From NCBI GenBank assembly GCA_029247365.1, contig JAQWLJ010000032.1, positions 1-64,000 on the forward strand: a stretch of 64,000 nucleotides of DNA, given 5' to 3'. A model generated the notes under the pieces. It had not been told where the DNA came from. It was given only the letters and a program-made list of their open reading frames with translations, and made no database searches. The position numbers were made by a program, and so were the translations under genes. This document shows, in pieces, positions 36,398-45,249 of the stretch (positions are counted from its first letter, which is position 1; each line of letters begins with the position of its first letter). The DNA is from Acidimicrobiales bacterium (GTDB lineage: Bacteria > Actinomycetota > Acidimicrobiia > Acidimicrobiales > Aldehydirespiratoraceae).

Positions 36398-37042
36398 TCA
36401 GGCCAGGTTCCACGGCTCGTCGAGTTCCCACGGCTCTGGTTCGTACGGCGTGTCCTTGGACGTCACTCGTGGCTCGGCGAGCGCCCTCGAAGCGATCACG
36501 CCTCCGACCAGCCCAAACAGATGGCCTTCCCACGAGATCGCTTCCTGGGGTACGAGACCGGCGATAAGGCTGCTGTAGAAGCCGAGTGCGATCAGAGCCG
36601 CCCCGAGGGCGCGGATGCGGCGCTCGAAGATCGCAGCGCCGAGAATCGCGCCGAAGTACCCGAAGACCACCCCGCTGGCGCCGATATGGATGCCGTCACC
36701 CGCAAGCAGCCACGTCAGGCCGCCACCGAGCAGGATCGCAGCGCAGGTCACCCAACCCCAATACCGCCTTCCCCGCGCCGCCACGAGCCCACCGAGCACC
36801 AGCAACGGGACGGAGTTCGAGGCGACGTGGCCGTAGTCTGAATGAAGGAACGGCGCCCACGCGATGCCGTCGAGTCCGTCGCGATGCCGGGGACGCAGAC
36901 CGTTGCGCTGCAGCGCTTCGTCGAGCACAACCGAGTCGGCAACCTCGATTCCCCACATCGCTGCGAGTGCAAGCGCCATAAACCCAATCGGCGTGAGCAG
37001 GAGTCGCGCTCGCGACGTCTTCGTTTCGACCGGGGCCGTCAT
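36398..37042 (-). CDS. Rhomboid-family intramembrane serine protease
   Basis: Six-helix membrane protease, 214 residues. The catalytic Ser123 is in GASGVVFGY and the His174 in SWEGHLFG. The oxyanion-side segment FLHSDYGHVASN (66-76) carries the usual His and Asn residues. Helices cover about 12-36, 76-90, 95-113, 120-138, 146-165 and 174-188. The acidic C-terminal tail EPEPWELDEPWNLA is cytoplasmic by the expected topology. The ATG at 37042 lies 6 nt after TAGCGT. Substrates of bacterial rhomboids are mostly unknown. Confidence 0.9.
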   Translation of the reverse strand: MTAPVETKTSRARLLLTPIGFMALALAAMWGIEVADSVVLDEALQRNGLRPRHRDGLDGIAWAPFLHSDYGHVASNSVPLLVLGGLVAARGRRYWGWVTCAAILLGGGLTWLLAGDGIHIGASGVVFGYFGAILGAAIFERRIRALGAALIALGFYSSLIAGLVPQEAISWEGHLFGLVGGVIASRALAEPRVTSKDTPYEPEPWELDEPWNLA

Positions 37043-37245
37043 GACATCACGCTAGGTCGTGAGTACGGGCTCGGTCCGAAACAGTCGAATCGGCCGACTC
37101 GATCGTGGTCCGGTCAGGTCGCCCAATTCCCACGATCAGGAGCCACACGAACTGCCGTGCTCGGGCGGCAACGGCGCCAAACTGTTGTCCTCGCCGGCAA
37201 CCAGCGACCCCTGAGCCGGCCATCGCCGGGCACTACGGTGCCCGA

Positions 37246-38091
37246 GTGCCCTACGCCAGCAACGAAGACGTCCGCATTTACTACGAGGACATGGGCGGCC
37301 ACGCCGACGCGCCCACAATGCTTCTCATCAATGGCCTCGGGAGCCAGTGCATCAACTACTCCGAAACGTGGTGTTCCCTGCTCGTGGCTCGCGGCCTCCG
37401 GGTGATCCGTTTCGACAATCGTGACGTAGGGCTCAGCAGCCACGTCGGGGACCGTGACCCTGGCGATAACGACGCCTGGTACTCGATCAGCGCCATGGTC
37501 GATGACGCCCTTGCGGTCCTTGACGCCGTTGAAGCGCAGCGAGCCCACGTCGTGGGATTGTCCATGGGCGGAATGATCGCCCAGATGCTCGCAATCACGG
37601 CGAGCGAGCGTGTGATCAGTCTTTGCTCGGTGATGTCGTCAACCGGGGAGCCTGAACACATGCACCGCTCACCTGCGGCAGCCGCGCAGTTCGGCGCACG
37701 ACCTCCTCACGATTTGGAAAGTCATTGCGAAGCGTGGGCGGCCGGCCTGCGAGTTTGGGGGAGCCCCGAGTTCGCCGACAAGGCGCGTTGGCGCCAAGAA
37801 GCCGAACGCTCCTACGAGCGCAGCTTCGACCCGGCCGGCTCGACGCGACAGGCGATGGCGATCATGACCGCTCCTCCGCGAGCAGATGCTCTCCGAGCCC
37901 TCGATATCCCAACACTCGTCGTCCACGGCTCCCACGACACACTCATCGGCCCGGATGCCGGCCGACGAACGGCCGAACTCATCCCCAATGCACGGTTCGA
38001 GTTGATCGACGGCATGGGCCATGACTACCCGCCCCAGCTGTGGGAGCAGCTCAGCACACTGTTCGCCGACCACGCTCTCGGCGTGTCCTGA
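37246..38091 (+). CDS. Alpha/beta hydrolase
   Basis: Single-domain alpha/beta hydrolase, 281 residues from GTG 37246, where TACGGT ends 6 nt upstream. A longer frame to 37105 has a Cys/Arg-rich non-protein-like start and is rejected. LLINGLGSQ is the oxyanion loop, GLSMGGMIAQ holds the nucleophile Ser, VVHGSHDTLIGPDAG the acid and DGMGHDYPP the His. These features fit esterases or 3-oxoadipate-enol-lactonase-like enzymes. The ketopantoate-reductase-like gene starts 2 nt after its stop, so the two are coupled. Confidence 0.87.
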   Translation: MPYASNEDVRIYYEDMGGHADAPTMLLINGLGSQCINYSETWCSLLVARGLRVIRFDNRDVGLSSHVGDRDPGDNDAWYSISAMVDDALAVLDAVEAQRAHVVGLSMGGMIAQMLAITASERVISLCSVMSSTGEPEHMHRSPAAAAQFGARPPHDLESHCEAWAAGLRVWGSPEFADKARWRQEAERSYERSFDPAGSTRQAMAIMTAPPRADALRALDIPTLVVHGSHDTLIGPDAGRRTAELIPNARFELIDGMGHDYPPQLWEQLSTLFADHALGVS

Positions 38092-38093
38092 CC

Positions 38094-38996
38094 ATGGCCA
38101 AACCAACCGTCACCATTATCGGCCCGGGAGCGATCGGCGGCGCGCTGGCCGCCGCGATCGTCAGTGGGGGTGGGGAGCCGATCCTCGTCGCCAGAACACC
38201 GTTCGACCGGTTGCGGGTCGAGTGGCCCGATGGGTCAATCAACGTCGACGCGGATTGCCACACCGGGGTTGGCGATCTCACCCCATCCGATGTCGTGATC
38301 GTCGCTACGAAGGCGACCCATAATCCTTCGATTTTGCCCCACCTCGAGGCCTGTCTGGGCCCGGAATCGAGGCTCGTCATCGCTCAGAACGGAGTCGATC
38401 ACCTCGAACGCTTCGATCCGAGCATTGTTGGTGATGCAGAGGTCATTCCGGCGGTGGTATTTCTTCCTGCCGAGCGACCAGGTCCGGGGCATGTGGTGGT
38501 GGGGAAGGCGGGACGTCTCGTGGTGCCGAGCAGCCCGGGTGCCGGCGTCGTTGCGTCCCTCTTCGCAGACACCTTCGTCCAGGTCGATCAGACCGACGAC
38601 TGGATCACCGCCGCGTGGCGCAAGCTCGTGATGAACGCCCCGTCCGGAGCGATCTCGGTGCTGGCCCGGCGCGGCCCAGAGATCTACGCCGACAACGCGA
38701 CCCGAGAGCTTCTGAGGGCGCTGATGGACGAGGTGATGATCGTGGCCGCAGCCGAGGGTGCTCGATTGGAACCCGATCTGCCAGAAAAGTATGGGCGGTG
38801 CTTCGAGGCGAACGCAGGCGGCCACACGCCATCGATCGTGTTCGACCGTTTGGCCGGCGTCACGACCGAGTGGCGCGAGCGCAACGCGGCCGTCGGCCGA
38901 ATTGCGGCGAGGCACGGCATCGACGTTCCACTGAACAACGCCCTTACAACCCTGATCCGCCTGGGGGAGCCGGACTTCGGGGCGATTGACGGCTAG
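38094..38996 (+). CDS. 2-Dehydropantoate 2-reductase family protein
   Basis: NADPH-dependent ketoacid reductase family, 300 residues from ATG 38094. The Rossmann motif GPGAIGG is at 10-16, followed by VIVATKAT and QNGVDHLE. AWRKLVMNAP carries the catalytic Lys and Asn pair, and the C-terminal helical domain has ARRHGI-type helices ending in DVPLNNALTTLI. The family includes pantothenate-pathway PanE but also many catabolic paralogues. Coupling to a hydrolase rather than to pan genes suggests a paralogue with another substrate. Confidence 0.8.
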   Translation: MAKPTVTIIGPGAIGGALAAAIVSGGGEPILVARTPFDRLRVEWPDGSINVDADCHTGVGDLTPSDVVIVATKATHNPSILPHLEACLGPESRLVIAQNGVDHLERFDPSIVGDAEVIPAVVFLPAERPGPGHVVVGKAGRLVVPSSPGAGVVASLFADTFVQVDQTDDWITAAWRKLVMNAPSGAISVLARRGPEIYADNATRELLRALMDEVMIVAAAEGARLEPDLPEKYGRCFEANAGGHTPSIVFDRLAGVTTEWRERNAAVGRIAARHGIDVPLNNALTTLIRLGEPDFGAIDG

Positions 38997-39030
38997 GCGG
39001 TCCGAGACACGATGAATCTAAACTCCGTGC

Positions 39031-40047
39031 ATGAGTCGCCTCATCTTTCGTCAGGAAGAACTCCTCGGCAATCACGACTACGCCGAGCAGCACATCGTGC
39101 TCGGTGAACGACTGCATGGTGGCCTCCTCGCCGACGGCACCTACCAGCCCCCGCGAGCGCTCGTTCGCGAACCTGCCCTCGATGCTTGGGAGGCGGCTCT
39201 GCGGGAACGGGGTGGCGAGCCGTTCAGGGCCACTTCGCAGCTCCTTGAAGGGTTGCGGATGCCGACTGCCGAACAGCAACTGGTGTTGCTTCGCAATGGT
39301 CTCGGCGAGTCATTTTGGAACTCGCTGACCATCACCGGGAAGATCGAGGCCCGAGGCCGCCTCCTTGCCGAGATGACGTTCCCCGACCTCCAAGACGGCA
39401 TCGTCGAGGACATCTCCGAGATGGCGATCGGCCACCTCAAGAAAGGTCTGCTCCTCGCTCACGGCATCGATGAGGGTGGTGAACCAGACAATGGCATCGG
39501 TGGCCATGACGCGATGTGGTTCGCCGCCCGCGATCTTGCGTTCGGTGCCGAAGCGTTCCCTGATGTCGACCCGCCGGAAAACATTGGTCGCCCGGACGCC
39601 GGTACCCGCCGGGTCCCCGAGGTGCCGTCAGAGATCGAGGGCATGGTCTCGTTTCTTGCCAACCTGTTGATCATCGAGTTTCGAGCTGAGCTCGGGTTCG
39701 CCGACAGCCAGCACATTCTTCGCACCTCCGAGGTGTTCCGTGACCGACGCGAGGGCGCTGAGCTCGCCGCGGACATCATCGGTCGTATCCGCATCGATGA
39801 AGCGATCCACGTCCGGTCACTCAACATCTACCTCGGTGAGCTGCGTTCGGTCACCTTCCGGTCGATCGACGGCGGCACGGTGAGCGGCGCCGAGTTGATC
39901 GATCGGTTCTGGGCCGGTCTCGTCCGCTGGGCAACGGTCGAGCAGCCGAAGCTGGCAGCGGCCGAGCAACGTCAGGTGCTCGAGGATCGCATCGCGAAGC
40001 ACGGTGAGGCCGAGCGGGTGCTGGCCGAGTTCGACGCCGCGGCCTGA
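39031..40047 (+). CDS. Uncharacterised all-helical protein, possible ferritin-like diiron protein
   Basis: I do not recognise a named family. The 338-residue protein is predicted mainly helical, cytosolic and without signal or membrane segments. Several Glu/His positions are spaced as in diiron carriers: Glu106, Glu130 followed by His135 (EMAIGH), Glu216 and Glu220 in IIEFRAELGF, and Glu257-x-x-His260 in IDEAIHVRSL. This four-helix pattern is suggestive only. The ATG at 39031 is 6 nt behind TAAACT, so it is transcribed on its own rather than with the reductase 35 nt upstream. It converges on a GNAT gene. Confidence 0.75.
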   Translation: MSRLIFRQEELLGNHDYAEQHIVLGERLHGGLLADGTYQPPRALVREPALDAWEAALRERGGEPFRATSQLLEGLRMPTAEQQLVLLRNGLGESFWNSLTITGKIEARGRLLAEMTFPDLQDGIVEDISEMAIGHLKKGLLLAHGIDEGGEPDNGIGGHDAMWFAARDLAFGAEAFPDVDPPENIGRPDAGTRRVPEVPSEIEGMVSFLANLLIIEFRAELGFADSQHILRTSEVFRDRREGAELAADIIGRIRIDEAIHVRSLNIYLGELRSVTFRSIDGGTVSGAELIDRFWAGLVRWATVEQPKLAAAEQRQVLEDRIAKHGEAERVLAEFDAAA

Positions 40048-40057
40048 CGCGACCCGC

Positions 40058-40537
40058 TCAGCAGGCGTTGTCGCCGGCGACGATCGGCCGGCGATACGTG
40101 ATGCCGGTCGGTCGCTCGTAGCCCGCGTGAGCCGTGCGGTCGACCTCGCGAAACCCGAGCGCCTCGAACGTGCGCTGGTTGTCGCGCAGTTCGATACGGA
40201 CCTCGAGTTCGAGCCATTGGAGGCCGAGCTCGACGGCCCGTGCCTCGGCGTGGTCCATCAGCGCCCGCGCCAGTCCCTCGCCCTGCCGACCCGCGGCGAC
40301 GGCGAGCTTTCCGATGTAGAGCGAGTCGGACCGCGGCGTGAGCACCACACAGGCCCCGATCGGGTCGTCGATCACCCAGGCCTCGCCGGGTCCCGCCGCC
40401 AGCTGTGCCACGGTCAGCCGGTGCACCGACGACGGCGGGTCGATCACGCCATCCATGTACGCGAACGCTTCCCGGATCAGCTCGTACATGGCGGCGAGCT
40501 CCGGTTCGTCTGCTGCCGTGAGGCGTCTGGGCTTCAC
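40058..40537 (-). CDS. GNAT-family N-acetyltransferase
   Basis: Acetyl-CoA-dependent acyltransferase, 159 residues. YIGKLAVAAGRQGEGLARALMDHAEARA holds beta-strand 4 and the acetyl-CoA pyrophosphate loop (RQGEGLA). ELEVRIELRDNQRTFEALGFREV is the typical motif B region. GTG 40537 starts 7 nt after TACACT. It acetylates an unknown amine or peptide N-terminus and lies just beyond the end of the Rieske operon, transcribed in the same direction but with its own promoter. Confidence 0.88.
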   Translation of the reverse strand: MKPRRLTAADEPELAAMYELIREAFAYMDGVIDPPSSVHRLTVAQLAAGPGEAWVIDDPIGACVVLTPRSDSLYIGKLAVAAGRQGEGLARALMDHAEARAVELGLQWLELEVRIELRDNQRTFEALGFREVDRTAHAGYERPTGITYRRPIVAGDNAC

Positions 40538-40567
40538 GATCGGGAGTGTAGATCCGGGTGCCGGAGG

Positions 40568-41596
40568 TCAGGCCGGGGCGTCGATGCGAAAGAGCTGCGC
40601 CGGATTGCCGACGATGAGCGTCCGTACGTCTTCATCACTGAGCCCCCGCTCTCGGAGCCGCGGCACCACATTGGTGATGAGGTGGTCGTACCCGAGTCCC
40701 CCGTACGCGTGCAACCGGTGCTTGGTAGCGATGTCGTGCGAGAGCAGCGCCTGCTCCTCCAAGCCGTTTTCGAAGTGCCAGAGAACGACGTCCATCCGCT
40801 CCGCGTCCGACGGCATGTCGACCTTCGGGTTGGGCGGGTACCAGGAGCTCTCGTTGCCGAAGAGGTCGTACTCGAGCGACACGCCGGTCGAGGCCAGTTC
40901 GGCGAGCCACCCCCGATCGATGCACGTCCGGTCGATGTGGCAGATCGTGGTTCGAGTCAGGTCGCCGCCCTCCTCGGCGACGATCTCCGCGATCTCGACG
41001 GGTGAGTCCGGGTCGCGTCCCGGATGGACCATGAGCGCCGCGCCGGTCGCCCGTTGCGCGGCGACAGCGGCGCGCAGGCTCTTCTTCTCGTTCGGGAGCC
41101 ACGGATACGTACATCCGATCTCGCCGATGAGACCCGCCCGAACCCCGGAGTCGCCGATCCCGACCGTGAGGTCGCGGATGATCTCTGCGGCGATGTCATC
41201 GACCGACCGCTCGGCCATGTCGCTTGGATGGGTGCCCCCGAGGTAGTACCCCGCACCGATGAGGATGTTCACGCCGCTGGCCTCGGCGATTCGCGCCAAC
41301 GGCGCCGGATCCCGCCCGAGGCCGTTGTTGGTGGGGTCGATCACCGTCCGCCCACCGGCGGCGGCGAAGCGTTTGAGCTCGCGGATCGCGAGTTCCTCGG
41401 AGTCGAGTTGCACGTTGTGGTGGTTCGACGTCCAGTGGTAGGCGACCCAACCGCGGTTCTCGAGGGTGATCTCCTCGTCGGCGAGGGGTTGGTCGGCTGC
41501 CGTCGGCGGATCGACGTACATGAACGAGCCGTCCATCAAGACGTGGTCGTGCGCGAGCGTGATCCCCAACTCGGCGACCGGGACGGGCCCGAGCAC
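40568..41596 (-). CDS. Phosphotriesterase-family metal-dependent hydrolase (last gene of Rieske operon)
   Basis: TIM-barrel hydrolase related to phosphotriesterase-like lactonases, about 342 residues. VLGPVPVAELGITLAHDH gives the HxH metal pair near residues 17-19. The bridging acid is probably Glu in GEIGCTYPW, the other ligands His in MVHPGRD, His in CHIDRTCID and Asp in GGLGYDHL. The start is uncertain: GTG 41596 is chosen, but a CTG at 41626 would overlap the RidA stop as CTGA. Natural substrates in this family are lactones or related esters and amides. Its place in the amidotransferase-Rieske-RidA operon suggests that it hydrolyses a product of the oxygenase. Confidence 0.82.
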   Translation of the reverse strand: MLGPVPVAELGITLAHDHVLMDGSFMYVDPPTAADQPLADEEITLENRGWVAYHWTSNHHNVQLDSEELAIRELKRFAAAGGRTVIDPTNNGLGRDPAPLARIAEASGVNILIGAGYYLGGTHPSDMAERSVDDIAAEIIRDLTVGIGDSGVRAGLIGEIGCTYPWLPNEKKSLRAAVAAQRATGAALMVHPGRDPDSPVEIAEIVAEEGGDLTRTTICHIDRTCIDRGWLAELASTGVSLEYDLFGNESSWYPPNPKVDMPSDAERMDVVLWHFENGLEEQALLSHDIATKHRLHAYGGLGYDHLITNVVPRLRERGLSDEDVRTLIVGNPAQLFRIDAPA

Positions 41597-41622
41597 CGTT
41601 TGCGCAACGCCCTGGTGACTGC

Positions 41623-42015
41623 TCAGGACAGCACCACCCGTGCGCTGATCTCGACGAGGAGGCCCTCGAACGCGAGATCGACACCGCCGACGACCGTGGC
41701 CGACGGGCCCGGAGCGTTGAAGAACTCCTGGCGGGCCTGGCCGGCGGCCGGCCGGTAGCGAATGTCGGTCAGGAAGATGTCGAGCGACACGACGTCGTCG
41801 AGCGTGCCGCCCGCGGCTGTCACGTAGCTCTCGATGTGCTGGAGGCACTGGCGGCACTGCTCGAGCGGATCGTTGGGTCCGACGAGCTCGCCGTCGTCCA
41901 TCGAGATCTGACCGGAGATGAACAGCAGGTCGCCCTTCCGGATGCACTGCGACCCGGCCCGCGGATCCGGCGGCTCACCGACGTTGGGAATCGAGATGTT
42001 CTCGCGGGTCGCCAT
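41623..42015 (-). CDS. RidA-family protein (atypical, catalytic Arg replaced)
   Basis: Small trimeric RidA/YjgF-fold protein, 130 residues. FISGQISMDDGELVG, LDDVVSLDIFLTDI and VGGVDLAFEGLLVEISARVVL are the family strands. True RidA deaminates reactive enamines and imines with an essential Arg in the P-A-R-S segment. Here the equivalent segment reads FNAPGPSATVV, with Pro at the Arg position, so it belongs to one of the non-deaminating Rid subgroups. It has GAGGAGA 8 nt upstream and follows the Rieske gene by 12 nt. Rid proteins of this kind often accompany oxygenase and amine-catabolic operons. Confidence 0.85.
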   Translation of the reverse strand: MATRENISIPNVGEPPDPRAGSQCIRKGDLLFISGQISMDDGELVGPNDPLEQCRQCLQHIESYVTAAGGTLDDVVSLDIFLTDIRYRPAAGQARQEFFNAPGPSATVVGGVDLAFEGLLVEISARVVLS

Positions 42016-42027
42016 GATGGGTTCTCC

Positions 42028-43194
42028 TCAGCCTGCCGAATCCGGTCCGATCACGTGATCGAGAACGTAGTTGGAGAACTCGTGCACGGTCCGCTCCTCG
42101 CTGGGCGAGTAGCGCGCGAGGCTCGGCAGCCGGCCTCGGAGTCCTCGCTGCACGACCTCGCAGATGCCCTTGTCCTCCGCCAGGAACAGATCCATCGATG
42201 GGTAGTACCGCTTGTCGGCGTCGGTCTCGAAGTTCGGCAGATCGATCGTCGACTGCGGGAAGCAACACCACGAGACGATGCGGGTCCACTCGGGTCCATC
42301 GGGGAAGTACTGGTGGAACGTGATCCGGTCGGGCGGAACGTTCAGCAGCAGGTGCGGGTAGTGGATCATGAAGTGCGTGGTCTCTCGATCCTCCTCGGAG
42401 AGCCCTACGACGAACGGCAACGTCGCATTGCGGGGCACGTACAAGCCGTTCTCGTTGTCGCTGCTGCTGCACGCCCACACCATCGGCTCACCCATCGGCC
42501 GAAAGGCGCTCCGGACCGCACCCGGATAGAAGGTGTCGAGCGACTCGCGATGCACGGTGCGGACGTGGTAGCCCTCGCGGGAGTTCTCGACCCAGATCTT
42601 CCAGTTGGCGTTGAAGCGGTTCTCCCACTTCTTCGTGACCTTCATTTCCTCCATGCGGTAGGGGGCGAGGCGTTCGACGAGCGAGCCGAGCGATGTGAGC
42701 AGCGGCACGGCATCAGCGTCGAAGTTGATGAACACGAAGCCAGCCCAGGTCTCGACCCGCACCGACGGCAGGCCGTGGTCGGCCTTGTTGAAGTCGAGCG
42801 CGTCGTTCATCGACGGCGCGGCGCGGAGCGCTCCGTCGAGGCCGTAGGTCCAGGCGTGGTACGGACAGGTGATGTTGCGACAGTTCCCGCTACCCGTGAG
42901 GAGCTCGGAGCCGCGGTGGCGACACGAGTTAGAGAGAGCCCGTATCTCGCCGTCGTCGCCGCGGATGATCACGAGCGGCTCCCCGATGATGTTCAGCTGG
43001 ACGTAGTCGCCCGGGTTCGGGAGTTCCTCCTCTCGGGTGGCGACGAGCCATCCCGTGCGAAAGATCGTGTCGATCTCGCGGTCGTACCAGTCCTGCGAGA
43101 AGTAGACCTCGGGCGGGAGTGGCGAGGCTTCCTCGATCGGCAGCCGCGTCGCGGCGTATCGCTCCGGCGAGAAGATGTCGGTATCGGCAGCCAT
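42028..43194 (-). CDS. Rieske non-haem iron oxygenase, alpha subunit
   Basis: Oxygenase component, 388 residues. The [2Fe-2S] ligands are Cys91-x-His93 (SCRHRGSEL) and Cys110-x2-His113 (CPYHAWTYG). The catalytic iron site is in NWKIWVENSREGYHVRTVH, with His210 and His215 and an acidic bridge nearby. Length and the single-subunit layout resemble Rieske enzymes that demethylate or hydroxylate quaternary amines and related small molecules, as well as some aromatic oxygenases. No reductase or ferredoxin gene is present. GGGAGG lies 4 nt before the ATG. It is the fourth gene of the amidotransferase operon, 34 nt after the FMN-domain gene. Confidence 0.9.
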   Translation of the reverse strand: MAADTDIFSPERYAATRLPIEEASPLPPEVYFSQDWYDREIDTIFRTGWLVATREEELPNPGDYVQLNIIGEPLVIIRGDDGEIRALSNSCRHRGSELLTGSGNCRNITCPYHAWTYGLDGALRAAPSMNDALDFNKADHGLPSVRVETWAGFVFINFDADAVPLLTSLGSLVERLAPYRMEEMKVTKKWENRFNANWKIWVENSREGYHVRTVHRESLDTFYPGAVRSAFRPMGEPMVWACSSSDNENGLYVPRNATLPFVVGLSEEDRETTHFMIHYPHLLLNVPPDRITFHQYFPDGPEWTRIVSWCCFPQSTIDLPNFETDADKRYYPSMDLFLAEDKGICEVVQRGLRGRLPSLARYSPSEERTVHEFSNYVLDHVIGPDSAG

Positions 43195-43228
43195 GAGCCC
43201 TCCCGGCTCGATAGTAGTGGGGCATCTG

Positions 43229-44563
43229 TCAGCCCATCCCGGCCGTCACGCCGGGGATCCACGATGTCCCCGCAAGCGGCACCTTGGCCATCGCGGCCGC
43301 CTCGACCGTTAATGCGGCGAGGTCCTCCGGTTCGAGATTGTGTACGTGTGACTTGCCGTTGGCCCGAGCCAAGGTTTGGACCTCAAGCGTCAGGACCTGC
43401 AGATAGTTGGCCAGCCGCCGCCCGGCGATCTCTGGATCGAGCCGCTTGGCCAGCATCGGGTCCTGCGTGGTGATGCCCGCAGGGTCGTTGCCCGCCTGGT
43501 AGTCCTCCCACATGCCGGCTGCGCTACCGACCGACCGGTACCCGTCGTCGTGACGGGGCGCATTGTCGCCGAGTGCGATGAGGGCGGCCGTGCCGATGGA
43601 CACTGCATCGGCACCGAGCGCGATTGCCTTGGCGACATCGGCCCCCGAACGAATACCGCCGGCTGCGATCAGCTTGATCTCACGATGGACACCGAGGTCC
43701 TTCAGGGCTCTCACTGCCTCGGGAATGGCGGCGATGGTCGGAATGCCGACGTGTTCGATGAAGACTTCCTGAGTAGCTGCGGTTCCGCCCTGCATGCCAT
43801 CGACCACCACGCAGTCGGCGCCGGCTTTCACCGCAAGTGCGGTGTCGTAATACGGCCGCGCTGCGCCGACTTTCACATAGATGGGTACTTCCCAGTCGAC
43901 GACCTCGCGGAGTTCGAGGATCTTGATCTCGAGGTCGTCGGGCCCCGTCCAGTCCGGGTGCCGGCAGGCCGACCGCTGATCGATGCCCTCGGGCAGCGCT
44001 CGCATGCGAGCAACCCGCTCCGTGATCTTCTGCCCGAGCAGCATGCCACCACCGCCCGGCTTCGCCCCCTGTCCGACAACAACCTCGATCGCGTCGGCCT
44101 TGCGAAGGTCGTCGGGGTTCATGCCGTAACGCGACGGAAGGTACTGGTAGACGAGCGTCTTGGAGTGGCCGCGCTCCTCAACGGTCATGCCGCCGTCACC
44201 GGTGGTCGTGGACGTTCCAGCTGCGTTGGCACCGCGACCGAGCGCCTCCTTCGCCTGTGCCGAAAGCGATCCGAAGCTCATTCCAGCGATCGTGATCGGG
44301 ATTTCGAGGTGAACGGGGCGTTCGGCGCGACCTTCCCCAATCACGACGTCGGTGGCACACGCCTCGCGGTAGCCCTCAAGGGGGTAGCGCGACATCGACG
44401 CACCAAGCAGCACGAGATCGTCGAACGTCGGGAGTTGCCGCTTCGCCCCGAATCCGCGAATCCGGTAAATGCCTGTGTTCGCGGCCCGCTGGATCTCTGC
44501 GATCGTGTTGCGGTCGAACGTATAGGACTCGCGATGATGCCACTGCTGCTCGTCCATCGTCAT
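43229..44563 (-). CDS. FMN-binding glutamate-synthase-type protein (GlxD/MgsC-like)
   Basis: Homologue of the FMN/synthase domain of glutamate synthase, 444 residues. GMSFGSLSAQAKEALGRGA, GGMTVEERG, EVVVGQGAKPGGGGMLLGQKI, YVKVGAARPYYDTALAVKAGAD, DGMQGGTAAT and IAAGGIRSGADVAKAIALGAD are conserved flavin and substrate segments. Only one Cys (SACRHPDW) is seen near the cluster region, so the 3Fe-4S cluster of glutamate synthase may be missing. The likely start is ATG 44563 (ATGA overlap) or ATG 44557, which is better placed after AAAGGAG. With the next two genes it forms the three-part synthase found in N-methylglutamate synthase (MgsABC). Confidence 0.88.
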   Translation of the reverse strand: MTMDEQQWHHRESYTFDRNTIAEIQRAANTGIYRIRGFGAKRQLPTFDDLVLLGASMSRYPLEGYREACATDVVIGEGRAERPVHLEIPITIAGMSFGSLSAQAKEALGRGANAAGTSTTTGDGGMTVEERGHSKTLVYQYLPSRYGMNPDDLRKADAIEVVVGQGAKPGGGGMLLGQKITERVARMRALPEGIDQRSACRHPDWTGPDDLEIKILELREVVDWEVPIYVKVGAARPYYDTALAVKAGADCVVVDGMQGGTAATQEVFIEHVGIPTIAAIPEAVRALKDLGVHREIKLIAAGGIRSGADVAKAIALGADAVSIGTAALIALGDNAPRHDDGYRSVGSAAGMWEDYQAGNDPAGITTQDPMLAKRLDPEIAGRRLANYLQVLTLEVQTLARANGKSHVHNLEPEDLAALTVEAAAMAKVPLAGTSWIPGVTAGMG

Positions 44564-45249
44564 ACTCCTTTCGCCTGCTCGGCTGCGATGTCGTCGACGT
44601 GGAAGGTGTACAGGTTTCGGTCCGAGCCGTAGCGGCGAAACTCGCCGGCCGATCCGCCGAGGCCGGCTGCATCGAGCAAGCCGTTGAGCACCTCGACGTG
44701 CTCTGGCCGCATCTCCTTCTCGACACAGTCAGCGCCGAGCGACGCGACACTGCCCCGCACGAAGATGCGGGTCTCGTAGAGCGAGTCACCGAGGTCGTGA
44801 TCGGCATCGCCCAGCACCACCAGGTTGCCGGCCTGCCCCATGAAACCGCTCATGTGACCGACATTGCCTCCGACGACGATGTCCACCCCTTTCATGGAGA
44901 TCCCGCAGCGGGCCCCCGCGTTACCTTCGATGACGAGGAGGCCACCACAACCGGTCGCTCCCGCGGACATCGTGGCGTTGCCGGTGAGCCGCACTGTCCC
45001 CGACATGATGTTTTCCGCGAATCCGGTGCTGGCGTTGCCGCTGAGGCGAATCGTGCCCTTCTGGTGCATGCCGGCGCAGTAGTAGCCGACGGAACCGTGG
45101 ATCTCGACGTCGATGTCTGCGTCGATCCCGGCGGCGACCGCATGGGCACCGCGTGGATTGTGCACTTCGTAGTGGGCGTCGCGAGGCCGGTGGAGTTCTG
45201 CGTTGAGCTCCCGCACGGTGCACTCCGCCAGGTCGAAGGTCGTGGTCAT
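44560..45249 (-). CDS. GXGXG-repeat protein (GlxC/MgsB-like)
   Basis: Right-handed beta-helix related to the C-terminal domain of glutamate synthase, 229 residues. Repeats of G-x-G and G-N-x run from HGSVGYYCAGMHQKG through LSGNASTGFAENIMSG, LTGNATMSAGATGCGGLL and VGGNVGHMSGFMGQAG to VLGDADHDLGDS. In mgs and glx systems this subunit bridges the amidotransferase and FMN domains. It overlaps both neighbours as ATGA (45249-45246 and 44563-44560), so the three subunits are tightly coupled. Confidence 0.9.
   Translation of the reverse strand: MTTTFDLAECTVRELNAELHRPRDAHYEVHNPRGAHAVAAGIDADIDVEIHGSVGYYCAGMHQKGTIRLSGNASTGFAENIMSGTVRLTGNATMSAGATGCGGLLVIEGNAGARCGISMKGVDIVVGGNVGHMSGFMGQAGNLVVLGDADHDLGDSLYETRIFVRGSVASLGADCVEKEMRPEHVEVLNGLLDAAGLGGSAGEFRRYGSDRNLYTFHVDDIAAEQAKGV

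Noticed and set aside
41836..43473. 545-residue plus-strand frame over the Rieske and FMN genes
   Set aside because: Antisense to three well-supported genes; high GC at third positions keeps the opposite frame open by chance.
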